DNA from: Oscillospiraceae bacterium
GTDB lineage: Bacteria; Bacillota; Clostridia; Oscillospirales; Ruminococcaceae
Direction of reading: 5' to 3'
Length of the DNA: 62,514 nucleotides
Assembly (NCBI GenBank): GCA_020024615.1
Contig: JAHHTP010000007.1
Coordinates: 1 to 62,514 of the forward strand
Below are positions 25,562 through 34,773 of this stretch, piece after piece (positions within the stretch are counted from its first letter, which is position 1; the number at the start of each line of letters is the position of its first letter). The position numbers and the translations under genes were made by a program. The notes beneath the pieces are model-generated. The model saw nothing but the letters and a program-made list of their open reading frames with translations. It made no database searches and was not told where the DNA came from.

Positions 25562-26599
25562 ATGACCAAAATGGATATCAAATCCCTTACCTATACACAA
25601 CTGGAAGGGTATCTGGCGGAATTGAAGCAGCCAAAATTCCGGGCAAAACAGATTTATTCTTGGCTGCATCAGAAGCTTGTCACTTCTTTTTCGCAGATGA
25701 CTAATTTGCCGAAAAATTTGATAGCGGTTCTGGAGGAAAATTGCACCATCACCGCAGCAAAGCAGATTCGCAAACTGGAATCTAAAATCGACTGCACCAG
25801 AAAATATTTGTTACAGTTTGAAGACGGGGAACTGGTTGAATCGGTTTTGATGAAATATAATCACGGATACAGTATCTGCATTTCAAGTGAGGTTGGCTGT
25901 AAGATGGGGTGCACATTCTGTGCATCTACTAAAGCTGGCTTTGTCAGACGGCTTGCTGTTAGTGAGATTTTGGAGCAGGTATACTTTGTACAGCGTGATC
26001 TTGGCGAGCGCATCGGACATATTGTTATGATGGGTATTGGGGAACCGTTGGACAATTATGATAATGTGATTCAGTTTTTGCGCATGATTTCGGATGAAAA
26101 CGGTTTGAATATCGGTATGCGCAATATTTCATTATCAACCTGCGGTATAGTACCGCGGATTAAAGATTTGCAAAAGGAACAGATGGGACTAACTCTTTCA
26201 ATTTCCCTGCATGCACCGTTTGATGAAATGCGCAGCCAGACCATGCCAATAAATCACACTTATCCGATTGCAGAACTTTTGTCCGCGTGTCGGGAGTATG
26301 CAGCGGATACAGGTCGGCGTATTTCATTTGAATATGCGTTGATTCGTGATTTCAATGACAGTGAGGAATGTGCAGCACAGCTTGTAAAACTGCTAAAAGG
26401 CATGCTTTGCCATGTCAATCTGATTCCAGTCAATGAAATTCGGGAAACGGAGTATAGAAAAAGCGAGCAGCAGAATATCAGGCGTTTTGAACAATATCTG
26501 AATAATCATGGTATTACAGCGACTGTGCGCAGGACACTTGGAGCGGATATTAATGCCGCCTGTGGACAGCTGCGTCGAGAACAGAGTGAGGAGGCGTAA
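25562..26599 (+). CDS. rlmN: 23S rRNA (adenine-2503-C2)/tRNA methyltransferase
   Basis: RlmN is a radical SAM enzyme that methylates C2 of A2503 in 23S rRNA and A37 in some tRNAs. The 345 residues carry the cluster motif C-x3-C-x2-C in GCKMGCTFCAST, the GMGEP-like stretch MGIGEPLDNYDN, and the C-terminal ADINAACGQL with the second catalytic Cys. Length and motifs are normal; nothing suggests the resistance enzyme Cfr. The ATG follows AAGGAAACGAC. Confidence 0.96.
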   Translation: MTKMDIKSLTYTQLEGYLAELKQPKFRAKQIYSWLHQKLVTSFSQMTNLPKNLIAVLEENCTITAAKQIRKLESKIDCTRKYLLQFEDGELVESVLMKYNHGYSICISSEVGCKMGCTFCASTKAGFVRRLAVSEILEQVYFVQRDLGERIGHIVMMGIGEPLDNYDNVIQFLRMISDENGLNIGMRNISLSTCGIVPRIKDLQKEQMGLTLSISLHAPFDEMRSQTMPINHTYPIAELLSACREYAADTGRRISFEYALIRDFNDSEECAAQLVKLLKGMLCHVNLIPVNEIRETEYRKSEQQNIRRFEQYLNNHGITATVRRTLGADINAACGQLRREQSEEA

Positions 26600-26605
26600 C
26601 GATCA

Positions 26606-27340
26606 TTGAAGGTTTACGGCAGTACCGATAAAGGCTTGAAACGCAGCATGAATCAGGATACATTGTATTTTTCATGTTTTTCGCAAAAGCTTGCTTATGC
26701 GGTTGTATGTGACGGCATGGGCGGTGAAAACAGTGGAAATGTGGCAAGCCAGATGACAAGAGATGCCATCAAACGAGAACTCAATGCCAGTATTATGGAA
26801 TGTGCAGTGGATGAAAACACCGCATCACAGGTCATTTTACAGGCGATTGCAAAAGCAAATTCTGAAGTTTATGAGAAATCCTGCTCGGATACCATTTTTT
26901 CGGGCATGGGAACAACTGTTGTACTTGCATTAACAGTAGGAAACCGTTGTTTTATCGCGCATGTTGGTGACAGCAGGGCTTATTTAATCGGAGGGGGAAA
27001 TATTGCTCAGCTGACGGTGGATCATTCCCTGGTACAGTATCTGTACGAGAAAGGAAAATTGACCGCTGAGGAAATGGCTTCTCATCCGGATAAAAATAAA
27101 ATAACCCGAGCAGTTGGTGTAGAGCCGACGGTGGATGTGGATTTGATTGAGGTTGAATTCAGTGAAGGACAGGTGTTGCTGCTTTGCTCGGATGGTCTTA
27201 CCAATATGTGTTCCGATGAGGAAATATTAGACACTATCTGTACCGAAGAGGACAGTGTGATTCCGTTGAAATTGATTCAGAAAGCCAATGCGGGTGGTGG
27301 AACAGACAATATCACCGCTGCGCTGATCGACAAACGCTAA
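26606..27340 (+). CDS. PP2C-type Ser/Thr protein phosphatase (Stp/PrpC)
   Basis: The 244-residue protein is the partner phosphatase of the PASTA kinase downstream. It shows the PP2C metal-binding blocks: MNQDTLYFS, VCDGMGGENSG, HVGDSRAYLI, CSDGLTNM and the final GGTDNITAALI. Such enzymes reverse kinase marks on cell-wall and division proteins. The start is a TTG at 26606 with GGAGG 11 bases upstream; no ATG in frame would keep the first strand. It lies six bases after rlmN and ten before prkC. Confidence 0.95.
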   Translation: MKVYGSTDKGLKRSMNQDTLYFSCFSQKLAYAVVCDGMGGENSGNVASQMTRDAIKRELNASIMECAVDENTASQVILQAIAKANSEVYEKSCSDTIFSGMGTTVVLALTVGNRCFIAHVGDSRAYLIGGGNIAQLTVDHSLVQYLYEKGKLTAEEMASHPDKNKITRAVGVEPTVDVDLIEVEFSEGQVLLLCSDGLTNMCSDEEILDTICTEEDSVIPLKLIQKANAGGGTDNITAALIDKR

Positions 27341-27350
27341 GGAGAGGACT

Positions 27351-29684
27351 ATGGACAAATTTTGTGGAAAACGATTGGACGGAAGATATGAAATCCGAGA
27401 GGTCATTGGCTTTGGTGGAATGGCTGTGGTATATAAAGCTTATGACCTGTCGATGCAATGTGAAGTCGCAATTAAAATCTTAAAAGATGAGTATGTGAAT
27501 AATGACGAGCTTCGCCGTCGATTTAGAAATGAAGCCAAAGCGATCACTGTACTCAATCATCCGAATATCGTCAAGGTGTTTGATGTGGGTTTGGGTGAAA
27601 CCGTGCAGTATATCGTCATGGAGTACATTTACGGTATTACTCTGAAAGAATACATTGCGCAGCAGCATACCGTTTACTGGAAAGAGGCCTTGCATTTTAT
27701 TATGCAGGTTTTACATGCTTTGCAGCATGCGCATGATAATGGAATTATCCATAGAGATATTAAACCGCAGAATATCATGTTAACTCCGTCTGGAACCATT
27801 AAGGTGATGGATTTTGGCATTGCGCGTTTTCAGCGGGATGCTAATGGGCGCACCATGGCAGGAAATAAGGCTGTCGGTTCGGTCCACTATATTTCGCCGG
27901 AACAGGCAAGAGGAGGAGAAAATACTGATCCGCGCTCTGATTTGTATTCGGTTGGCGTTATGCTTTATGAGATGCTGACGGGATCGGTTCCGTTTGATGG
28001 TGATACCCCGGTTAGTATTGCGATGCAGCATATTCGTAATGAAGCAAAGCCGGCGCGTGAATTGAACGAGCAGATTCCAAAGGGTTTGGAAGAAATTGTT
28101 ACCCGTGCCATGCAGAAAGATCCGGATTTGCGCTATCAGAGTGCGGCAGAGATGTTGAAAGATTTGGATGAATTTAAGCGTAATCCGAATGTTGAGTTTG
28201 GTTATCAGTATTTGGAAGCAGACTGCAAGACGGAAATTGAATCGGAGGAGTCGCAGGAAGAAATGAAAACAGGTGAGAAAGCGAAAAAGAAAACAGCTGT
28301 GAAAACCGAAAATGACAAAAAGCGTTCCTACCTCATGCCGATTCTTTGTGGTATTGCGGCTGCATGTGTGATTGTTGCAGGTGTAGCAGTTGGAATTTTC
28401 TTCAAAGGATTGGGCAATCGTCCAGGCGAAACCCGTCTGCCTGATTTGACTGGTATTTCGGTTGAGGAGGCAGCAGAACAGTATCCGAAATTTAAGTTTA
28501 TCATTGTGGCTGAGGAATCTTCCCTCAATTATGAGGCTGGGATTATTCTGGAAACCAATCCAGAGGCTGGCACCAGTGTTAAGGAAAGCGCGGAAATCAA
28601 GCTGACTATCAGCAATGGTTTACAGGAGCTTGTCATGCCAGACTTGCGGAATATTAATCAGCAGGATGCAATTGATAAATTGACAGATATGGGGATTTCC
28701 TCAGATAATATCACGGTTATTCAGAAATTTGATGAATCGGTTAGTGAAGGAAAGATTATCAGCACTACCCCAGCAAACGGCGAGAATATAACCTTAAATG
28801 ACAGCATTACTTTATTTGTTTCGATGGGTGAATCTCAGCAGACTGTTGTAGTTCCGGATGTTGTAGGCTTGAAAGAGAGCGACGCAAGAGCTAAATTAAG
28901 TGATTTTACCGTTATGACTGTTATGGTTCCGTCTGATAAAGAGGCAGGTACGGTTGTGGAACAGAGTTTGACCAAGGGTTCTGTTGTTGCAAAAGGCAGC
29001 ACCATTACACTGAATCTTTCCAATGGCGAGGCTCCAAATTATACCGTAGGTGTTACAGTTCAGTTCCCGGGTGATGCGGATGACAGTACCTACACTTTCA
29101 CTGGCGTGCTCGACGGGAAAGAAGTTGATACCAAGAAGGCAAATCCAAGTGAAAACTCCAGTATGCAATTCTCTTTGAACGGTTCCAAACAGGATTCTGT
29201 ATTTAAGGTATACGTCACGGTCAATGGAAGCAAACAACTGTATGCGACCTACAAAATCAACTTTATCGAAGAAACTGCTTCCCTACAGGGTACGATTAAC
29301 GGTGACCTGGTCATGTCGAAAATCGAAGAACATACTGTTAATGTTTCTGTTCCGATTCCAGCAGGTGCAAAGCATGAGCAGGTAGTATTTGATATTTATG
29401 CGGATGGAATTCCAGTTTCTAAAAAGAATATTGTTCCGTCTACAACAAGAGAATTTACGGTTTCCTGCACTGGAACTGGCGTCGGTATGGTTTCGGTTAT
29501 GGTAAACGGTGCGACTTATATTGAATATACTGTGAACTATGACCAGCAAACGGTTTCTATTTTAAGTGGTCCGAATGAATCGCTGGTAATGGGAAGTCCG
29601 GAAGAATCATCTTCTGAAGAAACTTCATCTGAAGAAACATCTTCTGAAGAATCTTCCGATAGATCCGAAGAGGAAGATAACTGA
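27351..29684 (+). CDS. prkC: PASTA-domain Ser/Thr protein kinase
   Basis: PrkC-type kinases sense muropeptides or lipid II outside the cell and phosphorylate growth, wall and germination proteins. The 777 residues comprise a kinase domain (1 to about 275; glycine loop GFGGMA at 20-25, Lys42, HRD at 134-136, DFG at 154-156), a charged juxtamembrane part, one membrane helix (about 328-351), three PASTA domains (about 362-567), a beta-rich extracellular region of about 180 residues, and a Ser/Glu tail with three SSEET-type repeats. The extra domain and tail go beyond the Bacillus protein. The ATG follows GGAGAGG. Confidence 0.96.
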   Translation: MDKFCGKRLDGRYEIREVIGFGGMAVVYKAYDLSMQCEVAIKILKDEYVNNDELRRRFRNEAKAITVLNHPNIVKVFDVGLGETVQYIVMEYIYGITLKEYIAQQHTVYWKEALHFIMQVLHALQHAHDNGIIHRDIKPQNIMLTPSGTIKVMDFGIARFQRDANGRTMAGNKAVGSVHYISPEQARGGENTDPRSDLYSVGVMLYEMLTGSVPFDGDTPVSIAMQHIRNEAKPARELNEQIPKGLEEIVTRAMQKDPDLRYQSAAEMLKDLDEFKRNPNVEFGYQYLEADCKTEIESEESQEEMKTGEKAKKKTAVKTENDKKRSYLMPILCGIAAACVIVAGVAVGIFFKGLGNRPGETRLPDLTGISVEEAAEQYPKFKFIIVAEESSLNYEAGIILETNPEAGTSVKESAEIKLTISNGLQELVMPDLRNINQQDAIDKLTDMGISSDNITVIQKFDESVSEGKIISTTPANGENITLNDSITLFVSMGESQQTVVVPDVVGLKESDARAKLSDFTVMTVMVPSDKEAGTVVEQSLTKGSVVAKGSTITLNLSNGEAPNYTVGVTVQFPGDADDSTYTFTGVLDGKEVDTKKANPSENSSMQFSLNGSKQDSVFKVYVTVNGSKQLYATYKINFIEETASLQGTINGDLVMSKIEEHTVNVSVPIPAGAKHEQVVFDIYADGIPVSKKNIVPSTTREFTVSCTGTGVGMVSVMVNGATYIEYTVNYDQQTVSILSGPNESLVMGSPEESSSEETSSEETSSEESSDRSEEEDN
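29609..29656 (+). repeat. 15-base tandem repeat at the 3' end of prkC
   Basis: About three imperfect copies of a 15-base unit (consensus TCTTCTGAAGAAACT) encode TSSEE-type pentapeptides in the extracellular tail of the kinase. The copy number may vary between strains. Confidence 0.7.
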
Positions 29685-29686
29685 GG

Positions 29687-30622
29687 ATGGAACAAACAGG
29701 AATTATTATCAAAGGTGTCGGCGGACTATATGAGGTAAAATGCGGCAGTGAAACCCACTATTGCAGTGCAAGGGGGAAATTTCGGAAAAAGGATATTTCC
29801 CCACTGCCGGGTGATTTGGTAGATATTGAGCTGATTGAGCAGTCTGGTGCAGTTAAAAAGGATACCATTCAGGCGGATGCAGTAATTGCTAAGATTCTGC
29901 CACGTAGAAATCAGTTTATCCGCCCGAAGCTTGCCAATCTGACGCATTTGTTTATTCTTTCATCCATAATCTCCCCTGTTCCAAGCCCCATTGTGATTGA
30001 CAAGCTGTGTGCAGTTTGTGTACATAAGGGTGTAACGCCGGTTTTGATATTTACCAAAAGTGATTTGGTATCGGCACAAGAGTATGCTGAAATTTATATC
30101 CATTCTGGATTTCCAGTGTTTGTAGTCAGCAATGAGAGCGGGGAAGGCGTGGAAGCAGTCAAAACCTATTTACAGGAGATAACCGCAGCAGAAAACTGCA
30201 ATATTGCATTTGCAGGCAATTCTGGCGTTGGAAAATCCTCGCTGCTGAATCGAATTTTTCCACAGTTACATTTGGAAACAGGTGAAATCAGCCAGAAACT
30301 TGGACGCGGCAGACATACCACTCGTACGGCTCAGCTGTACCCAGTCTGGGATACTGGCAGTTATGTGGTGGATACGCCAGGTTTTGGTGCAATGGAGACC
30401 GAGCGTTATGAACTGATCCGCAAGGAGGAACTTGCGGAATGTTTCCCAGAGTTTTTGCCGTATCTCAATGATTGCTATTTCACCGGATGTTCTCATACGG
30501 TAGAAAAAGGATGCGCGGTGCTGGAAGCACTCAAGGAGGGAAAGATTAAATCGTCCCGCCATGAAAGCTATTGCACCATGTATGCAGAAGCAAAGGAAAT
30601 TAAGGAATGGGAATTGAAATAA
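29687..30622 (+). CDS. rsgA: ribosome small subunit-dependent GTPase A
   Basis: RsgA is a circularly permuted GTPase that tests the maturing 30S subunit. The 311 residues show the OB-fold start, then the motifs in permuted order: FTKSD (G4) before GNSGVGKSSLLN (G1) and DTPGFG (G3), and a C-terminal zinc motif CYFTGCSHTVEKGC. The ATG directly follows the prkC stop. In many Firmicutes the order is stp-prkC-rsgA-rpe-thiN; here rpe (ribulose-phosphate epimerase) is missing and rsgA overlaps thiN by 16 bases. Confidence 0.96.
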   Translation: MEQTGIIIKGVGGLYEVKCGSETHYCSARGKFRKKDISPLPGDLVDIELIEQSGAVKKDTIQADAVIAKILPRRNQFIRPKLANLTHLFILSSIISPVPSPIVIDKLCAVCVHKGVTPVLIFTKSDLVSAQEYAEIYIHSGFPVFVVSNESGEGVEAVKTYLQEITAAENCNIAFAGNSGVGKSSLLNRIFPQLHLETGEISQKLGRGRHTTRTAQLYPVWDTGSYVVDTPGFGAMETERYELIRKEELAECFPEFLPYLNDCYFTGCSHTVEKGCAVLEALKEGKIKSSRHESYCTMYAEAKEIKEWELK

Positions 30623-31248
30623 AAGAAAAAGCCTGCTATATTGTCGGTGCCGGGGAGATGGCATACAGCCAGATTTTTCCACTTGCACCACATGCAGATG
30701 ATATGTTGATTGCAGCTGATGGTGGTGTGCAGGTTGTGCTGAATGTGGGATTGACTCCTGATCTGGTGATCGGCGATTTTGATTCATTAGGATATTGTCC
30801 GCATGAACTTAAACCGATTGTGCTCCCTTGTGAAAAGGATGATACCGATATGTTGTCGGCGCTCAAACAGGGATTGCAGAGAGAATATGAAACTTTCCTG
30901 CTATACGGCGGTATGGGCGGTCGGGAAGACCACACCATTGCCAATATTCAGTTGCTTTATTATCTTGCTTCGCTGGGTAAACGCGGCTTTTTGATTGGCA
31001 AGCAGAATATTATGACTGCCATCAAAAATGACTCTGTTCGTATCAGTGATATGCATGGATATCTATCGATCTTCTGTGCAGGTGATCAAGCGGAAGGTGT
31101 GACGATTTCAGGTTGCAAATATAATCTAACAAATGGCACATTAACCAATCTGTTTCCGATTGGGGTCAGCAATGAATTTACAGATGAAGATGCTGTGATT
31201 TCTGTGAAAAACGGTATGTTGCTGATTATCACCGAGAATCGCGCATGA
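30607..31248 (+). CDS. thiN: thiamine diphosphokinase
   Basis: ThiN makes thiamine diphosphate from thiamine and ATP. The 213-residue protein has the family blocks PDLVIGDFDS, CEKDDTDMLSAL and GGMGGREDHTIANIQLL. The ATG at 30607 lies inside the end of rsgA behind AAGGAAATTAAGGA. Its end overlaps the next gene by four bases, so translation is coupled on both sides. No TPP riboswitch is seen near it, as expected for a gene deep inside a housekeeping operon. Confidence 0.93.
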   Translation: MGIEIKEKACYIVGAGEMAYSQIFPLAPHADDMLIAADGGVQVVLNVGLTPDLVIGDFDSLGYCPHELKPIVLPCEKDDTDMLSALKQGLQREYETFLLYGGMGGREDHTIANIQLLYYLASLGKRGFLIGKQNIMTAIKNDSVRISDMHGYLSIFCAGDQAEGVTISGCKYNLTNGTLTNLFPIGVSNEFTDEDAVISVKNGMLLIITENRA

Positions 31249-31838
31249 TACGGTTTGCGGTCGGATCAATTCTTCCAGCAGAACAGGCGTTTGAAGCGGC
31301 AAAGTTACAGTGTCCGCAGATTTTACAGGAGCGTATGAGCGGCAATCCATCCGTGATGCAGCAGCGACTGTCTGCTTATCTGCTGCTTGCAGAACTATAT
31401 ACAACGCCTTTGCCGCAAATCTGCTGGGATTTAAACGGCAAACCAGTCTTTGTGGATTGTCCGCTTTATTTCAGCATTTCACATACTGGTACTGGTGCGG
31501 CAGCTGTGATTGCGGATATACCGGTTGGAATTGATTTGCAGAAAACAATTGCCGTATCCAATGCGCTGTTAGAGCGTGTGTGTATCGATTCTGAATGGAT
31601 TTTTTGCAATGGCGGAATAGATAGAGCAGATCAAAATGATCGATTTACGCATATCTGGACAGCCAAAGAAGCAATGGCAAAAGCGGATGGCCTGGGGCTT
31701 GCAAGGCTTGGACTTAAACGAATTTTGGTTGATGTCCCCAATCAGATTGGACAGGCAAATGGGAGAAGCTATGATCTAGATTTTCCCTCAGTTGATCTAC
31801 CTAATACCGTTTGCTGTATTGCAAAACTTACTAAATAA
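31245..31838 (+). CDS. 4'-phosphopantetheinyl transferase (Sfp superfamily)
   Basis: These enzymes move the phosphopantetheine arm of CoA onto carrier proteins. The 197-residue protein has the two signature blocks: FSISHTG followed by VGIDLQ (the metal-binding Asp, usually GvDiE), and FTHIWTAKEAMAKADGLGL with the Glu and Lys of W-x-x-KEA. It is closer to the short Sfp/HetI type than to AcpS by layout. The substrate is unknown, since there is no polyketide or peptide synthetase in the window. The ATG overlaps the thiN stop (ATGA). It is the last gene of the cluster before a strong terminator. Confidence 0.88.
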   Translation: MIRFAVGSILPAEQAFEAAKLQCPQILQERMSGNPSVMQQRLSAYLLLAELYTTPLPQICWDLNGKPVFVDCPLYFSISHTGTGAAAVIADIPVGIDLQKTIAVSNALLERVCIDSEWIFCNGGIDRADQNDRFTHIWTAKEAMAKADGLGLARLGLKRILVDVPNQIGQANGRSYDLDFPSVDLPNTVCCIAKLTK

Positions 31839-31840
31839 GG

Positions 31841-31872
31841 ATACCGTCTGTCTTTTGGCAGACGGTATTTTT
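31841..31872 (+). terminator. terminator of the yicC-to-PPTase cluster
   Basis: A perfect 10-pair stem, ATACCGTCTG with CAGACGGTAT, extended by two inner pairs, is followed by TTTTG just after the PPTase stop codon. Confidence 0.92.
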
Positions 31873-31913
31873 GCATGAAAGTCAAATTAGATACAGGGAA
31901 AAGTACAAAGAGG

Positions 31914-31945
31914 GCAAAGATTTTTGCTCGCTTTTATGTTATAAT
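31914..31945 (+). promoter_or_regulatory. extended -10 promoter with inverted repeat, FAD oxidoreductase gene
   Basis: A TG-T-TATAAT extended -10 box (31937-31945) has no good -35 partner. GCAAA (31914-31918) and TTTGC (31923-31927) form an inverted repeat where a -35 box would lie, so an activator or repressor may act there. Confidence 0.5.
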
Positions 31946-31966
31946 GGGTAAAAAGGGGGGATTCTT

Positions 31967-33352
31967 ATGAAAGAAATGACTTGGAATCCGAAAAAAATTT
32001 CGACAATATATCAGGCAGATATTGCGGTTGCTGGTGGAGGTACTTCCGGTGTGATTGCAGCGATTGCAGCTGCAAGAATGGGACAGAAGGTGCTGCTTAT
32101 AGAGCGCAATGGTGCATTGGGTGGTTCGCAAACAATGGCTCTTGTTACACCGATTATGCCAGAGGGTGCACCAAGCGGTAATGCAGAAAGTGCCATATCA
32201 AAAGAAATTCGCACCCGTCTGACCCAAAAAGGATTTGCTCATAAATGTGATGGCAACTATTCCAGCTGGTTTGATACCGAGATGCTGAAAATTGAGCTAG
32301 AGGAAATGGTTCATGAAGCCGGTGTACAGGTGCTGTTTGATACAGAACTTGTAGATGCACAGGTGGAGGATCAGAAAATAACTGCTTTAGTTGTACATAA
32401 TAAAGGCGGTCTGGCAGCCATTTGTGCGGAACAGTTTATCGACTGTACGGGTGACGGTGATCTGTCGGTGATGTCTGGGGCTTCATATGAGTGCGGCGGT
32501 CCAAATGGGAAAAATCAGTCGGTTTCGCTGCGGTATGAGATGAGTGGTGTGGATTTGGAAAAATTCGGTGCATGGCTCCGTGCAAACGGCCAGACCGATG
32601 AATGGACCTATCCGCCACTGATTTCCACATGCAGGGGTAACGGTTGCTGCCCTGGATTTGATGCAGCGATTCACCAGGCGATTGCAGATGGTGTGGTAAC
32701 GGAAGAAGACATGCACTATGTGCAGATGTTTACCATGCCGGGTAATCCAAGTGCAATGAACTTTAACTGTCCAGAGCTTGGCAACAGCGAAAATGTGTTG
32801 GATCCGGCGTTTATCAGTAATCGGTTGTATGAAGGAAAGCGTGCGATTGTGCGTTGTGCAAAGTTTTATCAAAAGTATATTCCCGGTTTTGAAAAGAGCA
32901 GTTTAAGCAAAATTGCACCAATGCTGGGTATCCGTGAGAGTAGACGAATTGTATGCGAGTACGATCTGTCAATTGATGATATCTTTGCATACCGAAAATT
33001 CGAGGATGGCATCAGTGTTAGTGATTACAAGATTGATGTACATGGAAGCACAAAATTCGCTGCATTGCAGGGCAAGAACTATGATCATAGCCTGCCGAGA
33101 GAAGAATGGTATTTTTCCATGCCGTATCGCAGCTTGGTCGTAAAAGGCGTGCACAACCTGCTGGTTGCCGGACGATGCGCTGGTTCGGATTTCTTTGCGC
33201 AATCGGCAATTCGGGTGCAGCATATGTGCCGTTATATGGGTGAAGCTGCCGGAATTGGTGCTGCTATGGCGGTTCAGAGCAAAATCACCCCCAAAGAAGT
33301 GGCTGGAAAAGCAGTACGAGCGCAAATGAAGTGCTGGAATGCTGATTTATAA
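31967..33352 (+). CDS. FAD-dependent oxidoreductase (FAD_oxidored family)
   Basis: The 461-residue protein begins with a strong dinucleotide-binding motif (VAGGGTSGVIAAIAAARMG, about 19-37, then LLIERNGALGG), and ends with the FAD-contacting LLVAGRCAGSDFFAQSAIRV stretch. This layout is typical of the FAD_oxidored family, related to fumarate reductase and HdrA flavoproteins. The substrate is not known. It has several scattered Cys but no obvious iron-sulfur motif and no signal peptide. The ATG follows AAGGGGGGATTCTT. It is a single-gene unit, convergent with the GH4 gene. Confidence 0.85.
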   Translation: MKEMTWNPKKISTIYQADIAVAGGGTSGVIAAIAAARMGQKVLLIERNGALGGSQTMALVTPIMPEGAPSGNAESAISKEIRTRLTQKGFAHKCDGNYSSWFDTEMLKIELEEMVHEAGVQVLFDTELVDAQVEDQKITALVVHNKGGLAAICAEQFIDCTGDGDLSVMSGASYECGGPNGKNQSVSLRYEMSGVDLEKFGAWLRANGQTDEWTYPPLISTCRGNGCCPGFDAAIHQAIADGVVTEEDMHYVQMFTMPGNPSAMNFNCPELGNSENVLDPAFISNRLYEGKRAIVRCAKFYQKYIPGFEKSSLSKIAPMLGIRESRRIVCEYDLSIDDIFAYRKFEDGISVSDYKIDVHGSTKFAALQGKNYDHSLPREEWYFSMPYRSLVVKGVHNLLVAGRCAGSDFFAQSAIRVQHMCRYMGEAAGIGAAMAVQSKITPKEVAGKAVRAQMKCWNADL

Positions 33353-33366
33353 TAGGACATAAAAAA

Positions 33367-33390
33367 TCCCCGATACTTAGGTATCGGGGA
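33367..33390 (-). terminator. terminator between FAD oxidoreductase and GH4 genes
   Basis: A perfect 10-pair stem, TCCCCGATAC with GTATCGGGGA, around TTAG is followed on the minus strand by six T. On the plus strand a weaker CATCTGTTTT follows, so it may serve both convergent genes. Confidence 0.9.
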
Positions 33391-33402
33391 CATCTGTTTT
33401 GA

Positions 33403-34722
33403 TCAGTTGTATTTCGGCAGAAAATCGCCATGTGCAGCGATCAGGTCATCTACCATCTTTTTGATGGTATCAATATCCAGTTCGCTTCCAGTGTGCGGAT
33501 CAAGCATTGCAGCCTGATAGATATGCTCCAATTTGCGGGTGCGTGCAGCTTCGATGGTCAGTAGCTGAACATTGATGTTAGTCATATTCATTGCAGCGCA
33601 CTGTACCGGCAAAGCACCGACATGACACGGATGTATGCCATAGCCATTGACCAGACACGGAACCTCAACACAGGCTTCTGCTGGCAGGTTGGTAATTAAA
33701 TGGTCGGTATTCAGCACATTTCCGCCGATTTGATACGGTTTGCTGGTTACAATAGCTTCCATGATGTGGGAAGCATATTCGTGAGAACGTTCGTGTTCCT
33801 TGACGCCATTTTCCATCAGTTCAGCGTATTCTTTCTTCCAGCCTTCAATCTGATTGACACAGCGGCGTGGATACTCGTCTAAAGGGATATTGTAGCGTTC
33901 AATCAATTGCGGATATTTACTTTTGATGTAGAACATGTTATATTCCGAGTTGTGCTCGCTGGATTCGGTGCAGTAGTAGCCGAAATTTTTGATGTATTCC
34001 AAGCGGACTTTATTGCAGTAATCCGGATCGGCGATTTTTGCATCAATACGGGATTTGATCTCAGGATAGAGGTCAACACCGTTTTTATCTTTGATTTCCA
34101 GCAGCCATGCCATGTGGTTGATACCGGCAATCAGTTCTTTGCGGCCTTCAAGCTTGTCTTCCATGCCAAGGTCGGTCAACAGTCCGGAGGAGCATACCTG
34201 TACACTGTGGCATAAGCCTACAGTTTTAACACCTGTGTAACGCTGCATATAGCCTGCAAGCATTGCCATTGGGTTGGTGTAGTTTAAGAATAAAGCATTC
34301 GGGCAGACTTCCTGCATATCGCGTGCAAAGTCTTCCATAACCGGAATGGTGCGCAGCGCACGCATGATACCGCCAATGCCCAGCGTGTCGCCGATGGTCT
34401 GACGCAGACCGTATTTTTTCGGAACTTCAAAGTCAATAATGGTACATGGATCATATAGGCCAACCTGAATGGCATTAACGACAAAGTCAGCATCTCTTAA
34501 TGCATCTTTGCGCTGCTCCACACCTAAATAGCATTCAATTTTACCATAGTCACCTTTTGTTTTGCGCATAGCTTCCAGAATGGTTTCACTTTCTTTTAAG
34601 CGTTCGCCGTCGATGTCATATAATGCAAATACGCTGTCGCGCAGTGCTTCACTGCACATACAGTCTCCAATGACATTGCGCGCAAATACGGTGCTGCCCG
34701 CACCCATAAATGTGATTTTCAT
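33403..34722 (-). CDS. glycoside hydrolase family 4, probable alpha-galactosidase type
   Basis: GH4 enzymes use NAD+ and Mn2+ in an oxidation-elimination mechanism. The 439-residue protein has the Rossmann start MKITFMGAGSTVFARN, the GIGGIMRALRTIPV block and the metal-binding GLCHSVQ. In this family the residues after the metal Cys track the substrate, and CHSV is the pattern I associate with alpha-galactosidases rather than with phospho-glucosidases (CDMP, CNVP). INHMAW and the later VEVPCLVNGYG also fit. There is no signal peptide. The frame is open to 34872, but the ATG at 34722 follows AAAGGGGG. It has its own promoter and a palindrome just after the transcription start. Confidence 0.9.
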   Translation of the reverse strand: MKITFMGAGSTVFARNVIGDCMCSEALRDSVFALYDIDGERLKESETILEAMRKTKGDYGKIECYLGVEQRKDALRDADFVVNAIQVGLYDPCTIIDFEVPKKYGLRQTIGDTLGIGGIMRALRTIPVMEDFARDMQEVCPNALFLNYTNPMAMLAGYMQRYTGVKTVGLCHSVQVCSSGLLTDLGMEDKLEGRKELIAGINHMAWLLEIKDKNGVDLYPEIKSRIDAKIADPDYCNKVRLEYIKNFGYYCTESSEHNSEYNMFYIKSKYPQLIERYNIPLDEYPRRCVNQIEGWKKEYAELMENGVKEHERSHEYASHIMEAIVTSKPYQIGGNVLNTDHLITNLPAEACVEVPCLVNGYGIHPCHVGALPVQCAAMNMTNINVQLLTIEAARTRKLEHIYQAAMLDPHTGSELDIDTIKKMVDDLIAAHGDFLPKYN

Positions 34723-34744
34723 AATCAAAATCCCCCTTTGATAT

Positions 34745-34763
34745 TGACGATCTAGAATCGTCA
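34745..34763. repeat. TGACGAT-N5-ATCGTCA palindrome, candidate operator of the GH4 gene
   Basis: A perfect 7-pair inverted repeat with a CTAGA centre lies a few bases after the predicted transcription start and about 22 bases upstream of the ATG. It looks like a repressor site; no regulator gene is adjacent. Confidence 0.6.
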
Positions 34764-34773
34764 TTCTCTTATG

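Noticed and set aside
25562..26599. Cfr-type 23S rRNA methyltransferase
   Set aside because: Motifs, length and place in a housekeeping cluster fit RlmN; nothing suggests a resistance gene.
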